From assembly GCF_001949145.1 (NCBI RefSeq), contig NW_019091359.1, positions 2,226,158 to 2,290,157 of the forward strand: a DNA stretch of 64,000 nt, in the 5' to 3' direction. Of this stretch, positions 57,314 through 64,000 are shown one piece after another. The stretch is from Acanthaster planci (Eukaryota; Echinodermata; Asteroidea; Valvatida; Acanthasteridae). Both the position numbers and the translations under genes were made by a program. The notes beneath the pieces were generated by a model. That model had not been told where the DNA came from, did not search any database, and saw only the letters and a program-made list of their open reading frames with translations. Every line of letters begins with the position of its first letter. The stretch's first letter is position 1.

Positions 57314-57429
57314 ACTTTCATTTACATTACTTCTTCCTTTCCAGTCAGTTTACCAATTGTTTAGAGATCCTACTATTGGAAATTTTGCAGTGGACGCTTA
57401 CGTTTTGCATATTTTCACATGACAACATC

Positions 57430-59934
57430 TGAATGTTCAGAATATCTCGTTGTTGTTCTTTCCTATATGTAATTCTTGCCTCTGCAGCCATGCATTAATA
57501 TGTGTGATGATGAACGGCTGTGAAAGAAGTGACCTACAGTACACTGTTAACTATCACCGGCTCCTTGTTTCACATTCAAAACTCATCATAAACATACTCA
57601 TTTAGAACTCAAAACCTCTTACACTCAAAACAGTTCAGAGCACTTTGAAATATCAACTCATGGCATTATACAAATATTATGTATGGCTGTATTTGTGTGG
57701 CGGACGGCAATTCTTTTCCTGTTGTTTTGGTCATTATGTCAGTGGGGACCCAATTCCTTGACTGGACAGTCGGGTGGACTCTGAAGAAAGCAAGGAACGA
57801 TTTCCCTAAATCCAAATGTGGAATACTAACAAATTATTACACAAACATGGATTCTGTTAATGGTTGATTGATCAATAATTGCTTTTAATTTCTAATGCAG
57901 TATCAGTATCGAGTTATTTTGCAGGGCACTATCCAACACAGTCACACTACATGTACATTTACATGTACGTAATACAGAGGATGCATCTGTGCACTTTATT
58001 TTTCTGACATATATACACTCATGTTGCTTTAAAATTTAAATTACATACTGCTGATTCTTTCTCACAATCACAAGAACAATAATCATAAAAGTTCATTTAT
58101 TTCTTAAAATCAAATTTCGAGTTTGAGGTCGATTTCTGAAGAGCCTGCGTTCAAAAATGAAATTTCCACTTTTTACACAAATAGTTAACCACATTAACCT
58201 CAGCTGCAAAGGAGTGGTCAGAACCGTAAGATCCAAGTTGGTCAGCTGGCTATAGGTGGCTAGCCTTTTTTTAACCTGATTTATTTACCAATGCATCTTC
58301 TACATTCAACACCCTGTCACTGAATGTTATTCAAGAGGTAGAAAAATATATTTTTATAGAAAAACATGAAATCCAACACTTTACATTTCCAATTTCAAGA
58401 AGAGAAGATTTATATCATGAAAGCCTGGTTCATACAAGGAACTACAGTGAACGTGAACACAAACTTGGAACATCCTATATTTATGAAGCAAATTCACAAA
58501 AAGTTGAACACATTTTGGATTATGCAATCAATCTTTTGTTGTCAAATTCACTCAGCATTCACAATTGTGTCTGGCCTTTATGCTGCCTTCCATGAATAAT
58601 CTTATCCAGTCCATGTTGCAACCCAACCCATCTAAGCAAATTGGATATCAACCGAGCTACTGCACTTTCAAGCTACGGATGCACAAATGAACTTTGCAGA
58701 AAAGAAACCAATGGAAACTGTGAACTATTCCATCTATATATTCATTCCCATGATCACCGTTACGTCAGACTGATACACATGTACATGTACATCCAAATGC
58801 TGAATAGTTTGCTATGTGTTTTTAAGTGCGCATATTGTACATACAACATCTACACGTAGATATGCCATGGACATGGAACCAAGACTACTTTTGGAAAAGC
58901 TTCAGGGTAAAGTGTTGGGAAATTCTGACGAAGAACCTTTTTGAATGAAAAAAATCGTCCACTGTAATGCTCTCCTTTTCAAGAAGCACCAAGCCTAAAG
59001 GAAATGGGCTGGATTCTGTTTTCTTTCATCCAACAAAATCAATACCTGGTGGATTTTAAAGGATCTAGGAAGGTAAGGGTCAAGCCACTGACAACCTGAT
59101 ATGCAGTGAGTACCATTCTTTGAGTACAATGTATATGATTTGAACAAATCAGGGAGGTCTGTGATAAAATAGAAACACCTTCGTATTTAGATTAGGTACA
59201 TAGCTTTTTGGTACTTGTCTGAATGAGACAGTTCGAAATTCCAACAGCGAATGCCCAAACTGAAGTGTGCCCAAGGCTACTTGGGTACAGCAGCACACGC
59301 GGGCATAAGTCGCATGTGCTTGTTCCCAAAAGACCTTGCCTTTTTGAAATATCATAATGGCTGATTCTTGCATTATTATTATTGTTTATTTCTGGTAATG
59401 ACATCAAAGATTCCTCAAAAGTGCCATAAGCACGGCAGTTTGCAAGCCTGAAGAAACCTGTAGAGAGGAAACAATGAGAAGCACTTTAGAGTTTTAGAGG
59501 TAAGAGGAAAACCCCAAAGGAATATTCTGGGTAAAACCCACGGAATCAGGTAGGGACTGAAAACCCCATCCACATGTGGACCGGGCCGGGAATTGAACCC
59601 GGGACTGCAGAGGTGGAAGACGAGGAAAGAACCACTACGACAACCTGACTAGCATCTTTAGTACAAGAATTCCTAGACAAATTCCATTCAAATTTCCCCC
59701 AAATCCTTTGTAAACTATAAAAAGATCTTAACATATTGAATGAAGGTGTTCTACAGTTCCTATGTGGGAAGAATGTGACAACAGTGTGTAAAGAAATTTG
59801 GCAATATTCATATGCATGAATCTGGCCCGTGTTGTAATTGCAATGCATACATTATGACAATCAAATTGCAATATGTAATTCCAACCTTGGCAGATAGATA
59901 TCCCATCTGGGTTACACCAACGTGAAATCCTTCA
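57430..59934. other. convergent intergenic region, ANKRD16 to tafazzin
   Basis: No gene recognised. Short open frames at 57.7, 58.4 and 58.65 kb have no family signature. ACATGTACAT words cluster near 57950 and 58775. An AATAAA for the minus strand (TTTATT at 59386-59391) could end tafazzin transcripts. Confidence 0.45.
59440..59650 (-). repeat. tRNA-derived SINE downstream of tafazzin
   Basis: On the minus strand: A-box-like TCGTAGTGGTTC, B-box arm CCCGGGTTCAATTCCCGG, then a body with GTGGGTTTTACCCAGAATA. The head-plus-body layout, with AAAACCCAC in the body on the + strand, is common in metazoan tRNA SINEs. It is probably within the tafazzin 3' UTR if the distal poly(A) site is used. Confidence 0.7.
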
Positions 59935-62900
59935 TTAAGTACTGGAGGTAAACCTGGCCTTGTGTAGAGCCTCTGCCTTGGCTTTCAAAACCACAAACTC
60001 TTCTTGGATAATATCCGTCAACTTCTTTCTGATTTCGAGCTGAAAATTAAAAGAAATAAACTGTAGCTTCACAGTCGTCTGTTACAGAATTCTGTGACAT
60101 TTCTTTCTACTGCATCGATGCCTTTCTTGCAACCTGGGACAACGTCATGGAGCAGTATTGGCTGCAATGCCCAACCATGGCACATGTATGCACGAAGGCG
60201 TCAAACACTCGAATGCCATGGTCTGGCAAGCAACGGGGTCACTGACCTCAGGGGATGATATATGTCGGGCTCCATGGGTCAACTTTGATCTGCGTGATCG
60301 CTTGATTTTTACGCAATTGGTTGAACTTGTTGCGCAATTTGTTGATGGGATGTCAATCATATTTATTGCATGATTAACAAATCATGCAGATCAACTGATC
60401 ATGCCTAGCATATACACGTCACCAGCACCTGATACTACATAGAGGGAGATTGCTATGGTGTGTTTATGGGTCCTCTGTAAACTTGTCCAAGAACTCTTTA
60501 GAACATAATTAATGGCTCAACTTACTGGCGACTTGCCTTCTTCTCTGAGATGTTGCAGAGCTTCCCTGAAATCCAACGGCTTGCCGATCAGCATGGTGAT
60601 CTTCTTCCCAAATTTGGGGATGTATGGCTGATGGTTGGCAAGCACCTCGTCCATCCCTAAATGCCAGAATGGAATGACCAAGGGCAGCACTCTGCTTTCA
60701 GCAATGGCTCGTCCTACTCCTATAAACAGGGGGTAAAAGAACACTCATTGGTCACTTATTACTTGGGAAAGAACGATGAGAAACACAACATCCGCATAAA
60801 ACAAACTCGTTGGTTTTTACCACTGAAAATATCTGTGTGTTCATGTGTCATTTGTATTTAAAGTTTGTTTCGAGAACATTGCCACCTGTCTGTGTTTTGT
60901 ATTTTGCAGCAACTCACCCCATTTTAATCTCATGAACTCCTTGTTCATATTCACTTTGCCTGCAAAAAAACCCACAAAAACTGGCACGTTAGTCTTTGCA
61001 AAAAAATGAAAACCATACAGCATGAAAATGTGACAACGATTCTTCCATGCAACGTGATATTCGGAAAGGGAGCGGTGTAGCTGGAGAAAAAGGGGCCACA
61101 CAGAATTACAAGCACCCACTTGTATTTTACTGAGCGATGCTTCCCTGTTATGCCGAGATTTTATGATTTGCGAGCTTTCGCTCTAACAGTGGGGTGAAGT
61201 TGTATCAGTTAAGGTCAAGGTTTGAGGACTTCACACGAGCATACCTTCAGGAAAGAAGTGAACCCAATGACCTTTATGCAGCTTGTCAATGCATACATCC
61301 ATGGGATGTTGGTACACACCATCTCCTGTATATCACCCAAAAAGAATTCTGTGATTATAGCTTAATTTTCCGCAATCATTATGAGAAACTCTAATTTTCA
61401 CATTACCAAAAACAACTTATCACGTTGACACTGATCGATGAAAGTATCAGAAAATGAAAGGATACTGGATTATTTTGAATTCCTCATTTTGGCCTTTAGA
61501 GGAGCAGGAGAAACTGCTCAACAAAGGAGTTTGTTCTGAGCTTCTTTGGAAAAATTCTTGACGACTATCACAGAGAAGTGATTTTGTTCAAGTATTTTAA
61601 TGAGTCGATTTAAGAGACAAACGAAGCACCAACCTCTCACTACTGGGATGCCTTGTCCAAGACTGAAAAAGTACACATGCCATTTCTTTGTGCAGGTTAT
61701 ATCACTGGCTATCGGACACCTGTTTAGAAATGCCAAGATGACTGGATTAACCAATTAACCTCATAATGCAACTTTCTTGTGACATTTGTTAGGAAGCTTC
61801 TGCAAAACCGATGGGACATTTTATTCTAGGTTTTGCCCTTACTCCAACTGTATGAGATAAGAATGTTCCAAGAGTTGGTATTAATATATTATAATTGACA
61901 TTAATTTAGCTTTGCGTACTTTTCAATAAAACTAAGTTATGATTTCTTCTATCCTTCAAACAAAGTACTTTTACAAATACTGTGATGTTTTCAGCCTCTT
62001 ATTCCACACCGCCTTTTATTTAAACCGTTCATGCCTTCATTTTTCTTCCAATGGAGCCTTTGATCCAGTCTTCTGACAGACTTTCAGAAACTTGAAAATA
62101 GACACGCAGAAACTCTGGATAACAGCTTACCATCTTGTTTTGTGTGGATGACCCAATCCTTTCATTTTTAGTGTTCCTGCGAGACAAAAACAAAGCAAAA
62201 CATTCAACAGTCAATTAAAACAAGTTCCTTTCTGGATGTCTTTGGACCAAGCAATATACCGAGTCCGAGACAAAAATCAATATTCACCCTGACTCCTGAA
62301 CACACAGAAGAAACTATACTATGGTTTTCTAGAGAGGCTAATTTTTTCGATTTTCATCACACTTTACCCTTCATAACATTTCAACCTTTGCATGTACATT
62401 ACAAGCATAAGTCAATGGCTTGCTACATGTACACAGCAAGGGTCAACACATTTTTCTTGACAAAAAGCTCAACAATTTTATCTTAAGTAAAATGTGTCAT
62501 AATTTTATTTGTCCTTGGTAATTCTTCCAGTAGAAACATGCATATGCATGTATTAGGTACAAAGGGGGTCCATTGTGCAGTAGAATATATGCATGTAATC
62601 AGGTACTTAGGGGTAATTCAATCAGTAGAATACATGCATATGCATGTGTAGGTACAAAGGAGGTAATTCGTTCAGTAGAATACATGCATATGCATGTAAT
62701 TAGGTACAAAGATGCAAGTGCACAGTAACTGATAAATGTGCAGAGTACTATGTCATTTTAGAAGCAGTTTCGGAAAGAGTTCCGTACAAACACATCACTT
62801 GACACCCTGTGCACAAACCCAGTAAGACGGGTGCAAAAATTTCAAAGTCTTTTTGAAGTAAGTGATTGGATATTTTCCCTGCTTTTTAGGGAATGCTATC

Positions 62901-63418
62901 ACTTTCTGATGGTTTAAAAACCACTGCCAGGTAAAATAAGTGATGTTTGTATATGGAACTCTGCAGTTTGGCCATATTTCACAATAAGTTCTACAAGTTC
63001 CAGTGTTCCATGTTAAAATCTTGTTTGAAAAGTGCATTGTCTGTCTTACCCCACAGCATCGGATCAAAGCAAGAAATATGGTTTCCAACTGTAATAAGGG
63101 GTCGTTCTGGTGGTCTCTTCTCCACTGCATTGTACAGAATGTCTAGGTTGTGTCCTTGGAAATGATTTGCCCAATCTGTGTACAAACACAAGTCTTACAA
63201 CGTTGTGAATTTGTATTTGTAATTGTTGATCATGACAGGCCTAAAGTCAGTACTAAAGACTAAAAGTAATGCGAGTAGACCTAGTACGCCCCGGCAAAAT
63301 ACTTACTGAGATAAATGCGACTAATAATACCCGTTCCAATGATCATGAAACGGGATCCAATTCTCCAAAATGTCCCTGGCTTTTCAGGAATGACGAACTG
63401 CCATGGTTCGAGGGGCAT
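59935..63418 (-). CDS. TAZ: tafazzin (cardiolipin transacylase), eight exons, 263 aa
   Basis: Exons in transcript order: 63418-63307, 63175-63050, 62176-62131, 61719-61634, 61325-61245, 60959-60918, 60719-60526 and 60039-59935. All have GT-AG borders and matching phases, 792 bases in total. Tafazzin is a mitochondrial phospholipid-lysophospholipid transacylase that remodels cardiolipin. The N-terminus [18 protein letters not shown] is followed by a hydrophobic membrane-anchoring stretch. The acyltransferase HX4D motif is HISCFD (His70, Asp75), followed by [36 protein letters not shown] (glycerolipid-binding FPEGK, 148-152) and [14 protein letters not shown] come next. The sequence joins RG directly to DGVYQ, lacking the segment encoded by human exon 5. 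It ends [10 protein letters not shown]. Convergent with ANKRD16. Confidence 0.96.
62527..62712. repeat. four imperfect tandem repeats in a tafazzin intron
   Basis: Units of about 40-60 bases containing CAGTAGAATACATGCATATG, then CATGTAATTAGGTACAAAG. Each holds the palindrome CATGCATATGCATG or a shortened form. Located between tafazzin exons 2 and 3. Confidence 0.85.
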
Positions 63419-63576
63419 ATTTGTGTCGAATCATTAAATTTACGCAAACGACTATCGTTGTCGACTGTGGCCAAAGCTAAGTGCCGGCCGTATCGTATTA
63501 AATATCGCCCTCTGTCATGTCGTCGAGTCCAGTGTGAACAGCAAGTACCAGCCGCCTCTGAGGGCGTGGCAGCGTG

Positions 63577-63822
63577 ATGGGGGCGTCGCCTATTTCGGTA
63601 CAGTCAAAGCGCTGGAAACCAGCAGCACTTGCGCTTGATCCCTGCCTCAGCCAGAGCCAAGTAAAATGGGCTACTTCCTTGAAATCCAGTGATGACTTGA
63701 AATATAAGCTCAAGAACCGCCCCATGAACAATGACCAATGTTTTAAGGAAAAAAGAAAGGAGCACGCTCAGAATAAGAAGACTAAAAGGAATGATCTCCT
63801 TGCACTATTTCCAAAGGATTAA
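63577..63822 (+). CDS. possible small basic protein or first exon, divergent from tafazzin
   Basis: An ATG-initiated 81-codon frame (MGASPISVQSKRWKPAALAL...) that starts 159 bases from the tafazzin ATG on the other strand. The composition looks coding: lysine-rich, with KEKRKEHAQNKKTKRNDLLA near the C-terminus like a nuclear-localisation stretch, ending LLALFPKD. I do not recognise the family. It could be a complete small gene sharing a bidirectional promoter with tafazzin, a 5' exon reading through before its stop, or chance. Confidence 0.4.
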   Translation: MGASPISVQSKRWKPAALALDPCLSQSQVKWATSLKSSDDLKYKLKNRPMNNDQCFKEKRKEHAQNKKTKRNDLLALFPKD

Positions 63823-64000
63823 GTAAAAGCATATAGGGCTACTTGTGGACTTGGGAGCAAGGAAAATGTGAGGAGTTAACACACTTGTAGCAGTCTATCA
63901 GTTGTGACTGTTCTGTGCTAATGTGCAACATGCTCCAGTCCGTATCTCTCGGATTCTTATCTTCATACATGTATACTTCCGATCGCCAGCTCTGTGTGGT
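63823..64000. other. right window edge, nothing recognised
   Basis: No conserved feature seen. Confidence 0.3.

Noticed and set aside
58366-58859. Small genes at 58.4-58.9 kb
   Set aside because: Short AT-rich open frames without family signature, splice context or conservation that I can see.

Overview
This is eukaryotic nuclear DNA from an animal. It shows GT-AG introns of a few hundred bases, AATAAA poly(A) signals, tRNA-derived SINEs, many fold-back elements, a Penelope-like retroelement relic and a 455-base assembly gap. Three conserved genes match their vertebrate orthologues well, and TACATGTA and TAGGCCTA words are frequent. I infer a marine invertebrate, probably a deuterostome such as an echinoderm, hemichordate or cephalochordate; the sequence alone does not fix the species.

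Layout. 1-2.7 kb (+): the last five coding exons of WASHC4 (SWIP), a WASH-complex subunit. 6.5-48.4 kb (-): an array of intronless rhodopsin-class GPCR genes, all in one orientation. Four are intact (6.6, 27.1, 42.1 and 47.1 kb). One is full length but broken by a single in-frame stop (33.1 kb). Two are multi-lesion pseudogenes (12.2 and 15.9 kb) and two are relics (25.9 and 40.3 kb). Between them lie a large fold-back element (17.8-19.1 kb), a zinc-finger pseudogene (20.3-21.0 kb), a Penelope-like relic with a nested inverted-repeat element (22.3-23.6 kb), paired small MITEs, a composite SINE, and a repeated 'module M' that recurs on the 3' side of the receptors.

49.7-51 kb holds a fold-back element whose arms carry 22-bp tandem repeats. 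51.2-56.7 kb (+) is a complete seven-exon ANKRD16 gene. Intron 1 carries a Mutator-like fold-back insertion, intron 3 a SINE, and the last coding exon has been copied in tandem into the 3' UTR. 59.9-63.4 kb (-) is a complete eight-exon tafazzin gene, convergent with ANKRD16. A possible small divergent gene starts at 63.58 kb.

The three housekeeping genes act separately: endosomal actin, alanyl-tRNA quality control, and cardiolipin remodelling. The lineage-specific part is the receptor array. Its members lack the usual TM3-ECL2 disulfide cysteines, have a very long third intracellular loop, vary most around TM2-ECL1-TM3, and show mosaic sequence from duplication and gene conversion. That pattern is expected of a fast-evolving, possibly chemosensory, receptor family; the ligand and function are unknown.
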